Source: Panacagrimonas sp965216845
GTDB taxonomy: Bacteria > Pseudomonadota > Gammaproteobacteria > Nevskiales > Nevskiaceae
Direction of reading: 5' to 3'
DNA length: 64,000 bases
Assembly (NCBI GenBank): GCA_965216845.1
Contig: OZ244200.1
Span: 620,001-684,000, forward strand
Shown here: positions 8,343 to 18,965 of the stretch, piece after piece
Position numbering within the stretch: the first letter of the stretch is position 1
Layout: the number at the start of each line of letters is the position of its first letter
The notes under the pieces: generated by a model
What the model was told of the DNA's origin: nothing
Databases searched by the model: none
Seen by the model: the letters and a program-made list of their open reading frames with translations, nothing else
Translations under genes and position numbers: made by a program

Positions 8343-9218
8343 TTAGGCGAGCAATTCCGCCATCGCCGCACCCAGGTCCGCTGGTGAGCGCACGGTTTTC
8401 ACCCCGGCGTTTTCCAGTGCCTTGAACTTCTCATCGGCGGTGCCCTTGCCGCCGGCGATGATGGCGCCGGCATGTCCCATGCGCTTGCCGGGCGGTGCGG
8501 TAACACCGGCGATGTAAGCAACCACCGGTTTTTTCACATTCGCCTTGATGTACTCGGCCGCTTCTTCTTCTGACGAGCCACCAATTTCCCCCACCATGAT
8601 GATCCCGGCGGTCTCGGGGTCTTGCTCAAACAACTCAATCACGTCGATGAAGCCCATGCCGCGAACCGGATCACCACCGATGCCCACGCAGGTGCTCTGG
8701 CCCAGGCCGTTCTGGGTGGTCTGGTGCACGGTTTCATAGGTCAGCGTGCCCGAGCGCGAAACGATGCCGATTTTGCCCGGCTGATGGATGTGCCCGGGCA
8801 TGATGCCGATCTTGCACTCGCCCGGCGTAATCACGCCCGGGCAGTTGGGCCCCACCAGGATGGCGTCGGGATAGTCCGCCCGCAGCGCGCCCTTGACCTT
8901 GATCATGTCATTCACCGGGATGCCTTCGGTGATGCAGACGATGACGCGAACGCCGGCGTCGGCGGCTTCCAGAATCGCATCGGCAGCGCCCGGCGCGGGC
9001 ACGTAGATCATGCTCGCCTCGGCGCCGGTGGCGGCCACCGCTTCGTGGGTGGTGTTGAACACCGGCAGCTTCAGGTGAGTGGTTCCGCCCTTGCCGGGCG
9101 ACACGCCGCCCACCATATTGGTGCCGTAGGAAATGGACTGCTCGGAGTGAAAGGTCCCCTGTTTGCCGGTGAAGCCCTGGCAAATGACCTTGGTGTCTTT
9201 GTTGATCAGAATCGACAT
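8343..9218 (-). CDS. sucD: Succinyl-CoA synthetase alpha subunit
   Basis: 291 residues. The alpha subunit binds CoA and carries the phospho-histidine in the TCA-cycle conversion of succinyl-CoA to succinate with ATP/GTP formation. Visible features are the CoA-binding Rossmann segment at the N terminus (ICQGFTGKQGTFHSEQ), GPNCPGVITPGE, and the catalytic histidine in RMGHAGAIIAGGKGTA. Start ATG 9218 is 3 bases after the sucC stop, the standard tight operon. Confidence 0.97.
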   Translation of the reverse strand: MSILINKDTKVICQGFTGKQGTFHSEQSISYGTNMVGGVSPGKGGTTHLKLPVFNTTHEAVAATGAEASMIYVPAPGAADAILEAADAGVRVIVCITEGIPVNDMIKVKGALRADYPDAILVGPNCPGVITPGECKIGIMPGHIHQPGKIGIVSRSGTLTYETVHQTTQNGLGQSTCVGIGGDPVRGMGFIDVIELFEQDPETAGIIMVGEIGGSSEEEAAEYIKANVKKPVVAYIAGVTAPPGKRMGHAGAIIAGGKGTADEKFKALENAGVKTVRSPADLGAAMAELLA

Positions 9219-9221
9219 CGT

Positions 9222-10388
<1,167 letters not shown>

Positions 10389-10558
10389 GGTTATCTCAAG
10401 AATTCGAGCGCGCGGATTGTCCCCTATGTTCCAGATGCAGCGCAAAAGTCAGCCCGTCCGCAACGCCGGCAACGGCGCATGCAAAGTGCAGCATTTGGCC
10501 ATGAGCACTGTTCGTGGACGCCAGAACAATGTCTGATTATCGAGTGGAGTGATTGGAA

Positions 10559-10774
10559 ATGTTGCTGTTCCGGCTCTTGTTGCTGATCGCCGCGCTGCTG
10601 CTGGTGTGGCGGGTGTGGGTATTGATTCGAAAGCACCGCCTTTCCGGCGGCGATGCGCAAACCAGGTCCTTCCAGCCCACGGCGCGATGCCGGATCTGCG
10701 GCGTGTACCTGCCGATTGAGGCCCTGTCGCAAGATCAGCGCTGCGGGGCGTGCAATCAAACGCAGGATCAGTGA
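10559..10774 (+). CDS. PP0621-like small membrane protein with C-terminal Cys motifs
   Basis: 71 residues from ATG 10559; a TTG two codons earlier is less likely. An N-terminal transmembrane helix (LLFRLLLLIAALLLVWRVWVLI) is followed by a short cytosolic tail with CRICGVYLP and CGAC, a likely four-cysteine metal site. This arrangement matches the PP0621 family, often found beside two-component genes in pseudomonads. pilS follows after 24 bases, so it is probably in the same operon. Function unknown. Confidence 0.75.
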   Translation: MLLFRLLLLIAALLLVWRVWVLIRKHRLSGGDAQTRSFQPTARCRICGVYLPIEALSQDQRCGACNQTQDQ

Positions 10775-10798
10775 CCGCGAGCTGCGGGTGATGGTGCA

Positions 10799-12394
10799 TT
10801 GATCCGTCTGGACCGGCAACCGCAAGACTGGCGACTGCTGCGCCTGATGGCGCTGTACCGCTTGTTGCTGGTGGCGGTCCTGCTGGTCGTGCAGGAGCTG
10901 GGCCTGTCCGCGCGGATTTTTTCGGAAGTGGACCCGGGCTGGTATCGCTGGACCGGTTACGGCTACGCGCTGGCGGCCCTGCTGCTGCTGTTGCCGCTGG
11001 GCGCGCGGCGGCCCGCCTTGCAGACGCAGACCTATCTACAGTTTCTGACCGACTTGCTGGCCATTGTTTCGCTGGTGTTCGCCAGCGGCGGCGCGCAACA
11101 GGGCCTGGGTGTCCTGCTGGTGGTGCCGGCGGTCGGCAGCGCGCTGATTCTGTCCATGCGCATGGCGATGGGACAGGCCGCCCTGGCGACTTTGGCGATG
11201 TTTGCGCAAGAGTTCGTGCGTCAGCTCAGCGAACCTTCGTCGGCTGCCGGTTTCACGGCGGCGGGGGTGTTGGGCATGATTCTGTTCGGCAGCACGCTGA
11301 CGGCCAGCGTCGCCGCGCAACGCGCGCGACGCAGCGAAGCACTGGCCGAACAGGTGGAGATCGATTTCGAAAATCTCACACGGCTCAATGAGAGCATCAT
11401 CGAGGGCATGCAGACCGGCGTGGTGGTGGCGGATAGCGGCCTGCGCATTCGCAGCATCAACGCCACCGCGCGACACCTGCTGCGTGCCTCATCGCGTGCC
11501 GATGGCAACACCCTGCACGCCGAGGCCAAGGGGCTGGCGGAGCGGGTGGTGGATTGGCTGCGCGCGCCTCACGATGATCAGGCACCGTTTCATCCTTCCA
11601 GCAACACCCCGGAGTTGGTGGCGCGGATTTCGCGCATGGGTGAGGGCAGCCTGGCGCCGATTCTGATTCTGCTGGACGACGCCGCCAAGATCCGTGAGCA
11701 GGCGCAACAAATGAAGCTGGCGGCGCTGGGGCGGCTGTCGGCCAGCGTCGCGCATGAAATCCGCAATCCGCTGGCCGCCATCAGTCACGCGGGGCAGCTG
11801 CTGACCGAGTCCGTTGCAGGCAGCGGCAATCAGCAACAGGCCAAGTTGCTGCGGATGATTCATCGCCATAGCGAGCGAATCGATCGCATCGTGCGTGATG
11901 TTTTGTCGCTCTCACGGCGCGAGGCCGCGAGCCTGCAACCCATCGCCCTGCGCCAGTGGTTGCAGCGCGCGGTGGCGACGTATGCCGAAAGCTCCCCGTT
12001 TGCCACCGAACGCATCGTGATCGAAGACATGCCGCACCTGATGCAGGTGCGCTTTGATACGGATCACCTGCAGCAGTTGTTGTTCAATCTGTGGGACAAC
12101 GCCTTTGCCCACGGCAGAATCGATGGCGATGAAACACGGCTGACGCTGCGCGCCGGTCGAGAGGACAATGGCCGGGTGTGGCTGGAGGTGGCGGACAACG
12201 GGCCGGGTATCAGCGCGGAAATCCAGGATCGCATCTTCGAGCCGTTTTTCACCACCGGCAATCAGGGCAGTGGTCTGGGGCTGTTCCTGGCGCGCGAGCT
12301 GTGCGAAACCAATCAGGCACGCATTTCCTATGTGGGGCGTGCCGATGAAGGCGCGCGGTTTCGCATCAGCTTTTCGGCTGGTGTAAAACTGTAG
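10799..12394 (+). CDS. pilS: Sensor histidine kinase PilS
   Basis: 531 residues from TTG 10799; no ATG or GTG is available in frame after the preceding in-frame stop (10772), so this or a slightly later start must be used. Six hydrophobic segments fill residues 15-175, as in PilS, followed by a PAS-like region (200-300). The dimerisation/phosphoacceptor box has His319 (SASVAHEIRNPL), then the N box (LFNLWDNAFAHG) and the G boxes (DNGPGIS, GSGLGLFLA). It controls type IV pilin expression through PilR. The stop is 2 bases before pilR. Confidence 0.9.
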   Translation: MIRLDRQPQDWRLLRLMALYRLLLVAVLLVVQELGLSARIFSEVDPGWYRWTGYGYALAALLLLLPLGARRPALQTQTYLQFLTDLLAIVSLVFASGGAQQGLGVLLVVPAVGSALILSMRMAMGQAALATLAMFAQEFVRQLSEPSSAAGFTAAGVLGMILFGSTLTASVAAQRARRSEALAEQVEIDFENLTRLNESIIEGMQTGVVVADSGLRIRSINATARHLLRASSRADGNTLHAEAKGLAERVVDWLRAPHDDQAPFHPSSNTPELVARISRMGEGSLAPILILLDDAAKIREQAQQMKLAALGRLSASVAHEIRNPLAAISHAGQLLTESVAGSGNQQQAKLLRMIHRHSERIDRIVRDVLSLSRREAASLQPIALRQWLQRAVATYAESSPFATERIVIEDMPHLMQVRFDTDHLQQLLFNLWDNAFAHGRIDGDETRLTLRAGREDNGRVWLEVADNGPGISAEIQDRIFEPFFTTGNQGSGLGLFLARELCETNQARISYVGRADEGARFRISFSAGVKL

Positions 12395-12396
12395 CC

Positions 12397-13746
12397 ATGG
12401 TCAGTGTGAATAACAGTTCTGAAGGCAAGCAGGCGCTGGTGGTGGACGATGAGGAGGACATCCGCGAGCTGTTGGAGATGACCCTCGGCGCAATGGGCGT
12501 GGAATGCCAAACCGCCGAATGCGTGGGCGATGCGCGCGCGCTGCTGGCCCGGCATGCCTTTGATTTCTGCCTCACGGACATGCGTCTGCCCGACGGCAAC
12601 GGTATTGATCTGGTGCGGCAGATTCAGGCGCAACACAGCCATATTCCGGTGGCGGTCATCACCGCCTATGGCAATGCCCAGGCTGCGGTCGACAGCCTCA
12701 AGGCCGGCGCCTTTGATTTTGTTTCCAAGCCGGTGGATCTGGCCGCGCTGCGCAAGTTGGTGGAAACCGCCTTGCGGCTGGGCGGCGCCGATCATGCGGT
12801 CGATGACGGTGGTTTGTTGGGTGAGCACCCGCTCATGCAGGCGTTGCGCGCGCTGATCGACCGGCTCGCCCGCAGTCAGGCACCGGTGCATATTCACGGC
12901 GAATCCGGAACCGGCAAGGAGCTGGTAGCGCGCTTGATCCACAACAAGGGGCCGCGCGGTCAGGGGCCGTTCGTGCCGGTCAACTGTGGTGCGATTCCCG
13001 CCGAGCTGATGGAAAGCGAGTTCTTTGGCCACCTGAAGGGTTCATTCACCGGCGCCATCAAGGACAAGGTGGGATTGTTCCAGGCCGCCGAGGGCGGCAC
13101 CCTGTTCCTGGACGAAGTGGCCGACCTTCCGTTGCATATGCAGGTCAAGCTGTTGCGTGCGGTTCAGGAACGCAAAGTGCGCGCGGTCGGTTCGGAAAAG
13201 GAAGCCGCGGTCAACGTGCGGCTGATCTCCGCCACGCACAAGGATCTGGCCGAACGCGTTGCCAAGGGTGAGTTTCGGCAGGACCTGTTTTATCGCATCA
13301 ATGTGATCGAGCTTCGCACGCCGGCCTTGCGCGAGCGGGCCAGTGACATCCCGGCCCTGGCGCAACACATTCTGACCGGCCTGGCGAGCAACACCGGCCT
13401 GGCGCAAACGCCCAGCCTGAGCGCCGCCGCTGCAAGCGCATTACAGGCCTATCCGTTCCCCGGAAACGTGCGAGAGCTGGAGAACGTGCTGGAGCGGGCT
13501 GTTACCCTATGCGACGGCGAGCGCATCGACGAAGCGGATCTGCAGCTTCGGCTGACCTCGAATCCCGGGCAAGCGGCGACGCTTGGTCTCGAGGGCGATC
13601 TGGAAAACCGGGTCGAAGAGGTGGAGAAGCGCGCCATCATGGAAGCCTTGGAAAAGGCGCGCTACAACAAGACGCGTGCCGCGCAGTTGCTGGGCCTGAC
13701 CTTCAGGCAACTGCGCTACAAGGTCAAAAAACTGAATATTGAATAG
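12397..13746 (+). CDS. pilR: Sigma-54-dependent response regulator PilR
   Basis: 449 residues. Receiver domain 12-125 with phospho-acceptor Asp61 (CLTDMRLPDGNG). AAA+ domain with Walker A GESGTGKE at 168-175 and the sigma-54 contact loop GSFTGA at 215-220. The C-terminal Fis-type helix-turn-helix ends TRAAQLLGLTFRQLRYKVKK, a PilR hallmark. Together with PilS it activates the pilin promoter with RpoN; no pilin gene is in this window. No terminator was recognised after it. Confidence 0.93.
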   Translation: MVSVNNSSEGKQALVVDDEEDIRELLEMTLGAMGVECQTAECVGDARALLARHAFDFCLTDMRLPDGNGIDLVRQIQAQHSHIPVAVITAYGNAQAAVDSLKAGAFDFVSKPVDLAALRKLVETALRLGGADHAVDDGGLLGEHPLMQALRALIDRLARSQAPVHIHGESGTGKELVARLIHNKGPRGQGPFVPVNCGAIPAELMESEFFGHLKGSFTGAIKDKVGLFQAAEGGTLFLDEVADLPLHMQVKLLRAVQERKVRAVGSEKEAAVNVRLISATHKDLAERVAKGEFRQDLFYRINVIELRTPALRERASDIPALAQHILTGLASNTGLAQTPSLSAAAASALQAYPFPGNVRELENVLERAVTLCDGERIDEADLQLRLTSNPGQAATLGLEGDLENRVEEVEKRAIMEALEKARYNKTRAAQLLGLTFRQLRYKVKKLNIE

Positions 13747-13812
13747 CGGTGGCGGTGCATCGTCGAATCGGTTGAGGCCAGCAAATGACGACGGGCCACT
13801 TCGGGAGTAGTG

Positions 13813-15690
13813 ATGAAACAGTTGGTGATTCTCAGCCTGGTGTTCGCAGGTGTGCTGCTTGGCGCTTGTCAGTCCGAGCAACCCGCCATGCTCGAGGCCG
13901 AGCCGCCGCCTGCGGCGACCGAACCCGCGCAGGCTGATCCGACGGCCGCGCTCCACACACTGTTCGATCAGGCCTGGGAGCGACGCCTGCGGCAGTCGCC
14001 CACCTTGGCCACGTATCTGGGCGATGAGCGCCATGACGCGCACTGGGACGACAACAGCGAGGCGGCCTGGGCACAGCGCCACGCTGCGGATCGGCAGGCC
14101 CTGGAACAGCTTGGCGGCATTGATCGTCAGGCGCTGTCCGCAGCGGATCAGCTCAATTACGACCTGTTTCGGCACCAATTGCAGTTGGCGGTGGAAGGGC
14201 AGGTCTTTCGCCAGCATTTGTTGCCCGTCAATCAACTGTCCGGCGTGCAGACCCTGCATCAGATCCTGGAGGTCATGCGCTTTGATGACCTGAAGGATTA
14301 CGAGAACTGGTTGGCGCGCTTGCAGGGGTTGGGTGCGCATATCGATCAGACCATTGCGCTCATGCGGCGCGGCATGGACGAAGGCCGGATTTACCCACGC
14401 GCGGTGATGCGCCGGTTGCCGGCACAGATCGACCGGCAGTTGGTCAGCCGGGCCAGGCGCAGCCCTTACTACAAGCCCTTCGAGTCGTTTCCGGACGACA
14501 TCCCCGAGCCGGTGCAGCAGCAGTTCGCCATCGCCGGTGAGTCGATGATCACGGATGTCGTGATTCCGGCCTACCGCCGGTTGAAAGACTTTTTCGAGAA
14601 CGAGTATCTGCCGGCGACGCCGCTGACCGTGGGGCTGTCGGAACGACCAAACGGTGCCGCCCACTATCAGTATCTGGTGCGCTATCACACCACCACCGAG
14701 CTCAGTGCCGATGAGATTCACCGGATCGGGCTGGACGAGGTGAAGCGGATTCGCGCGCAGATGGAGGCGGTGCGCGAGCGCGCCGAATATGCCGGCGACC
14801 TCAACGCCTTCATCCGTTACCTGAACCGCTCGCGGCGCTTCTTCTATCGCAACGGTCAGGAGCTGGTGGACGGTTATCGCATCATCACCAAGCGTATCGA
14901 CCCGGAGCTGCCGCGTCTGTTCGGCACCCTGCCACGCACGCCCTACGGCATTCGCGCCATGCCCAAGATTTCCAACAAGGACGCGCCCAGCGCCTATTAC
15001 TATCCGCCGGCGGCGGACGGCTCGCGAGCCGGTTATTTCTACGCCAATACTTACAAGGCGGATCAGCGCCCGCGCTGGGAGATGGAAGCGCTGGCGGCGC
15101 ATGAAGCCGTGCCCGGACATCACTTGCAACTGGCGCTGCAACAGGAAATGGGCGAGCTGCCTGAATTCCGGCGAAACAGTCATGCGTACACCGCCTTCGT
15201 TGAAGGTTGGGGCCTTTACGCCGAGTCCTTGGGCGAAGATCTGGGGCTCTATCAAAGCCCTTATTCAAAGTTCGGGCAGCTCAACTTTGAAATGTGGCGC
15301 GCCATCCGTCTGGTGGTGGACACCGGCCTGCACAGCAAGGGCTGGTCGCGACAGCGCGCCATTGACTTCTTCAAAGCCAATACCGGCAAGTCCGATCTGG
15401 AAATCGCCAACGAGGTGGATCGCTACATCGTCTGGCCGGGACAGGCGCTGGCGTACAAGATTGGTGAACTGCGCATCAAAGCCTTGCGTAACCGGGCGCA
15501 AGAAGCCTTGGCGGATGATTTCGACATTCGCGCGTTTCACGACGTCGTGCTCGGCAGCGGCGCGGTTCCGCTGGATGTCCTGGAGACGCTGGTGGAGCAG
15601 TGGATTGCCGAGTCTCAACCCGAGCCGAGCGAAGCGCCGCAAGCCGGTAGTGACACGCCAGACAACGAACAGGTGGCGCCCGCCGCTTAG
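13813..15690 (+). CDS. DUF885-family putative zinc peptidase lipoprotein
   Basis: 625 residues from ATG 13813, which has GGGAG at good spacing; GTG 13810 is adjacent but less likely. The signal sequence ends in the lipobox LLGAC, so the protein should be lipid-anchored in the envelope. The DUF885 signature is HEAVPGHH (residues 430-437) followed by FVEGWGLYAE, an arrangement resembling the HExxH...E zinc site of gluzincin peptidases. Many members are annotated as hypothetical peptidases, so peptide or ester hydrolysis in the periplasm is inferred. Its TAG stop overlaps the TAA stop of the convergent symporter gene (TTAG, 15687-15690). Confidence 0.85.
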   Translation: MKQLVILSLVFAGVLLGACQSEQPAMLEAEPPPAATEPAQADPTAALHTLFDQAWERRLRQSPTLATYLGDERHDAHWDDNSEAAWAQRHAADRQALEQLGGIDRQALSAADQLNYDLFRHQLQLAVEGQVFRQHLLPVNQLSGVQTLHQILEVMRFDDLKDYENWLARLQGLGAHIDQTIALMRRGMDEGRIYPRAVMRRLPAQIDRQLVSRARRSPYYKPFESFPDDIPEPVQQQFAIAGESMITDVVIPAYRRLKDFFENEYLPATPLTVGLSERPNGAAHYQYLVRYHTTTELSADEIHRIGLDEVKRIRAQMEAVRERAEYAGDLNAFIRYLNRSRRFFYRNGQELVDGYRIITKRIDPELPRLFGTLPRTPYGIRAMPKISNKDAPSAYYYPPAADGSRAGYFYANTYKADQRPRWEMEALAAHEAVPGHHLQLALQQEMGELPEFRRNSHAYTAFVEGWGLYAESLGEDLGLYQSPYSKFGQLNFEMWRAIRLVVDTGLHSKGWSRQRAIDFFKANTGKSDLEIANEVDRYIVWPGQALAYKIGELRIKALRNRAQEALADDFDIRAFHDVVLGSGAVPLDVLETLVEQWIAESQPEPSEAPQAGSDTPDNEQVAPAA

Positions 15691-17072
15691 CCCAGTGACA
15701 GCGCGCAGACGGCGGTGACCACCAGCGCGACGATGATATTCAACACCACGCCCTCACGCGCCATCTCGCGGATGCTCAGCCGGTCGGTGGCATAAACGAT
15801 GGCGTTGGGCGCGGTGGCCACCGGCAGCATGAAGGCGCTGGAGGCGGCCACCGCGGCGGGCAGCATCAGCAGTTCCGGCGCCATTGCCGCGCCCATGGCG
15901 GCGGCGGCCAGCACCGGCATCAGCAGGGTGGCGGTGGCGGTGTTGGAGGTGATCTCGGTCAGAAAACTGACCGACAGCGTGATGACCAGCAGCATCAGCA
16001 GTACCGGAAGCCCGGCCAGTCCGCCCAGGCCGTTGCCGATGACTTGCGACAGGCCGCTGGCGCTGAAGGCCTTGGCGATGACGATGCCGCCGGCGAACAG
16101 CAGCAGCATGCCCCAGGGAATGTTGCCGGCACTTTCCCAGTCCAGCAGCCCGCTGCCCTTGCCGTTGGGCACCAGACACATCAGCACCACCGCGAACAGC
16201 GCGATGCTGGCGTCGCTGATGCCGTCAATGTCCAGCCAGCCGGACCAGCCGCCAAAGGGTTCGGCGCGAAACACCCACAGAAAAACCGTGAGGCCGAACA
16301 CCATCAGCACACGTTTTTCTTCGGCACGCCATGGCCCCAGCGCGGGTAACGCAACGCTGCGTTGCGCGCGCAAGCCGCGCGCCAGCCACAAGGCCATCAA
16401 GGGGATCGACAGCATCATGATCGGCACCCCGGTTTTCATCCAGCGCAAAAACCCGTACTCGGCGCCGGTGAACTGCTCATATACGCCGGCGAAGATGACA
16501 TTGGGCGGCGTTCCCACCAGGGTCGCGGTGCCGCCGACCGACGCGGCATAGGCCACGCCCAGCAACACCGCGCGGGTCAAACGCGGTTGTTCGATGTCCT
16601 GCAGCACCGCCAGCGCGATGGGGGTCAGCATCAAGGTGGTGGCGGAGTTGGAAATCCACATCGAAAGCAGCGCGGCGGTGATCATGAAGGCCAGCACCAG
16701 ACGCCATTCGGCAAAGCGCAGCGCCGGGCCGCCGATCAGCTGGATCATCATGAGCGCGAAGCGCCGGTGCAGCCCGCTGCGCTCGATGGCCTTGGACAGC
16801 ATGAACGCGCCCATCAGCAGCAGGATGACGTTGGCGCCGAGGCCGGACGCCGCTTGCTTGGCGTCCAGCACGCCGAACAGCGGAAACAGGCAGAACGGCA
16901 GCAGCGAGGTCACCGGAATCGGCAAGGCTTCGCTGACCCACCAGACGGCGGCCAGCAGTGTGATGGCCACGGTCCAGGCGATGATCGGCGTGACGCCGGT
17001 ACCGATCAGCCCCAGTCCCAGCGCCAGCGCCAATGCCGGAGTGCCGATCAGAATCGTGTTGCGCAGTGACAT
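15687..17072 (-). CDS. DASS/SLC13-family sodium:dicarboxylate or sulfate-type symporter
   Basis: 461 residues from ATG 17072, polytopic. The two repeated substrate/sodium-binding hairpins of the family are visible: SNSATT at residues 141-146 and TSNTATATLLMP in the C-terminal half. Members import C4-dicarboxylates, citrate or sulfate with sodium; which one is not decidable. The KefB/C-like gene ends 36 bases upstream on the same strand, so the two transport genes may share a transcript. Confidence 0.88.
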   Translation of the reverse strand: MSLRNTILIGTPALALALGLGLIGTGVTPIIAWTVAITLLAAVWWVSEALPIPVTSLLPFCLFPLFGVLDAKQAASGLGANVILLLMGAFMLSKAIERSGLHRRFALMMIQLIGGPALRFAEWRLVLAFMITAALLSMWISNSATTLMLTPIALAVLQDIEQPRLTRAVLLGVAYAASVGGTATLVGTPPNVIFAGVYEQFTGAEYGFLRWMKTGVPIMMLSIPLMALWLARGLRAQRSVALPALGPWRAEEKRVLMVFGLTVFLWVFRAEPFGGWSGWLDIDGISDASIALFAVVLMCLVPNGKGSGLLDWESAGNIPWGMLLLFAGGIVIAKAFSASGLSQVIGNGLGGLAGLPVLLMLLVITLSVSFLTEITSNTATATLLMPVLAAAAMGAAMAPELLMLPAAVAASSAFMLPVATAPNAIVYATDRLSIREMAREGVVLNIIVALVVTAVCALSLG

Positions 17073-17108
17073 CAATGGAGGAGAAAGTTTGGTGGCCAGG
17101 AAGCGCGG

Positions 17109-18878
17109 CTAAGAGCCAGCTTTCTGCGCGCGATCCTGCTCGAATAGCTGCTCGAGTTCCTGCGCCGCCTGAATCGCGCTTTGCATCATCAGGCTGTCAT
17201 CGTGCACCACCGCTTGTTGCTGGCGTAGCGCGCGCTCGTCGAATTCACGGAATTTTTCCACCGTGGTGATGGCTTCGTCGCGCGACAGGCCGGCGCCGCG
17301 CAGAATCGAACGGCTCAGCACCAGCGAGGAGTGGAAGCCGCGACGGATGACATGGCTGATGCCCATGTCCATCAACAGCAGCGCATGACGGCGGTTGACC
17401 GCCATGGCGTAAACCCGCACATGCGGATAGTGCTTGCGCACGGTGCGTGCCACTTGCAGCGACGCTTCCATATCCGGGATGGTCAGGATGAAGATCTTGG
17501 CGGAGGAGATGCCAGCGGCGCGCAGCAGATCCAGCCTTCCGGCGTCGCCGTAGAAAATACGGCTGCCAAATCGGCGCACGAAATCCACCTGCTCGGAATC
17601 CTTGTCCAAAACCGTGAACGGAATCTGCCGCACCTGCAGAATGCGGCCGACGATCTGACCAAATGGCCCAAAGCCGGCGATGATGATGGCCGGATCCGAC
17701 GGCGCGTCGCTGAGGTCGTCATATTCGCGTTTGGGCGGCGGCTTGCGCAGCTTGGCCTGCAAGGCATACATCGGCGGCGTCGCCAGCATGGTGATGGTCA
17801 CCACCGTCACCAACAGCGCCGCTTGTTCGGCGCCCAATGCGCCAGCGGCAATGGCGGCGCTGAACAACACGAAGGCGAATTCGCCGCCTTGCGGCAAGGC
17901 GCAGGCCAGCGCGCGCGCCGAATCCGCGGGCAGCTTCACCATGCGGCCCAGCACATAGAGAATGCCGCCCTTGATCAACAGCAGCGCCAGCGCCAGGCCG
18001 AACATCTGCAGCGGATTGGCCCACAGCGCATCAATATCGGCCGACATGCCCACCGCCATGAAGAACAGCCCCAGCAACAGGCCCTTGAACGGTTCGATAT
18101 TGGCTTGCAATTCATGCCGGAACTCGGATTCGGACAACAACACGCCAGCCAGAAAGGCGCCGAGCGACATCGACAGTCCCACCGCTTCCATCGCCCAGGA
18201 GGTGCCCAGCACCAGCAGCAGCGACACCGCGGTCAACAGCTCCGGAATATCGGCGCGCGCCACCATCCGCATCAGTGGGCGCACCGCGTATTGTCCACCC
18301 AGCACCACGGCAGCGAACACCACCAGCATCCAGACCGTGCGCTGCCAATCCATGCCCTCGCCGCCATCGCCGCCGGATGTGGCCAGCAGCGGCACAAACG
18401 CCAGCATCGGGATCACCGCCAGATCCTGAAACAGCAGAATGGAGAAGGCGGCGCGCCCCTGACGGGTGGGTAGCTCGCGTCGCTCGCTCAGCAGTTGAAT
18501 CACCAGCGCGGTGGACGACATGGCCAGGGCGAAGCCGATCAACACGCTCTCCTGCCAGGAAAAGTCCAGCGCATAGGCAATGCCAGCCAGCAGTGCGCCG
18601 GTGCCGATCAGCTGTCCGGCGCCAAGGCCGAACACCATGCGCCGCAGCGTCCACAGGCGCTTGGGTTCCAGCTCCAGGCCGATGATGAACAGCAGCAGCA
18701 CCACGCCGTATTCGGCCACGTGCAGGGTGGATTCGACATCCTCAACGAAGCCCAGCGCTGCCGGGCCGATGGCGACGCCGGCGACCAGGTAGCCCAGAAC
18801 CGCGCCCAATCCCAGCCGCTTGAACAGCGGCACCGCCACCACCGCGGCCAGGAGAAACAGCACGATTTTTTCGAGCAT
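17109..18878 (-). CDS. KefB/KefC-type monovalent cation:proton antiporter (CPA2) with RCK domain
   Basis: 589 residues. Residues 1-375 are a CPA2 exchanger domain with about 12 helices (LLFIIGLELEPKRLW, GFALAMSSTALVIQLL). Near residue 400 a TrkA-N/RCK nucleotide-binding domain begins (IIIAGFGPFGQIVGRIL, then FYGDAGRLDLLRAAG). Family members extrude potassium or sodium, often gated by glutathione adducts or nucleotides. Start ATG 18878 has GGAGAG upstream. Assignment to KefB versus KefC is not possible from sequence alone. Confidence 0.9.
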   Translation of the reverse strand: MLEKIVLFLLAAVVAVPLFKRLGLGAVLGYLVAGVAIGPAALGFVEDVESTLHVAEYGVVLLLFIIGLELEPKRLWTLRRMVFGLGAGQLIGTGALLAGIAYALDFSWQESVLIGFALAMSSTALVIQLLSERRELPTRQGRAAFSILLFQDLAVIPMLAFVPLLATSGGDGGEGMDWQRTVWMLVVFAAVVLGGQYAVRPLMRMVARADIPELLTAVSLLLVLGTSWAMEAVGLSMSLGAFLAGVLLSESEFRHELQANIEPFKGLLLGLFFMAVGMSADIDALWANPLQMFGLALALLLIKGGILYVLGRMVKLPADSARALACALPQGGEFAFVLFSAAIAAGALGAEQAALLVTVVTITMLATPPMYALQAKLRKPPPKREYDDLSDAPSDPAIIIAGFGPFGQIVGRILQVRQIPFTVLDKDSEQVDFVRRFGSRIFYGDAGRLDLLRAAGISSAKIFILTIPDMEASLQVARTVRKHYPHVRVYAMAVNRRHALLLMDMGISHVIRRGFHSSLVLSRSILRGAGLSRDEAITTVEKFREFDERALRQQQAVVHDDSLMMQSAIQAAQELEQLFEQDRAQKAGS

Positions 18879-18965
18879 CGACCGCTCTCCCTGGCGCTTG
18901 GTGGGTGGTGTTGAAAGAAGGGCTACAGAATACCCGCAGGCCGGTGCCGAGAAAAATCGGCGCGC

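Noticed and set aside
13507..15255. 582-codon minus-strand frame opposite the DUF885 gene and pilR
   Set aside because: Shadow of well-supported plus-strand genes, no domain recognisable.
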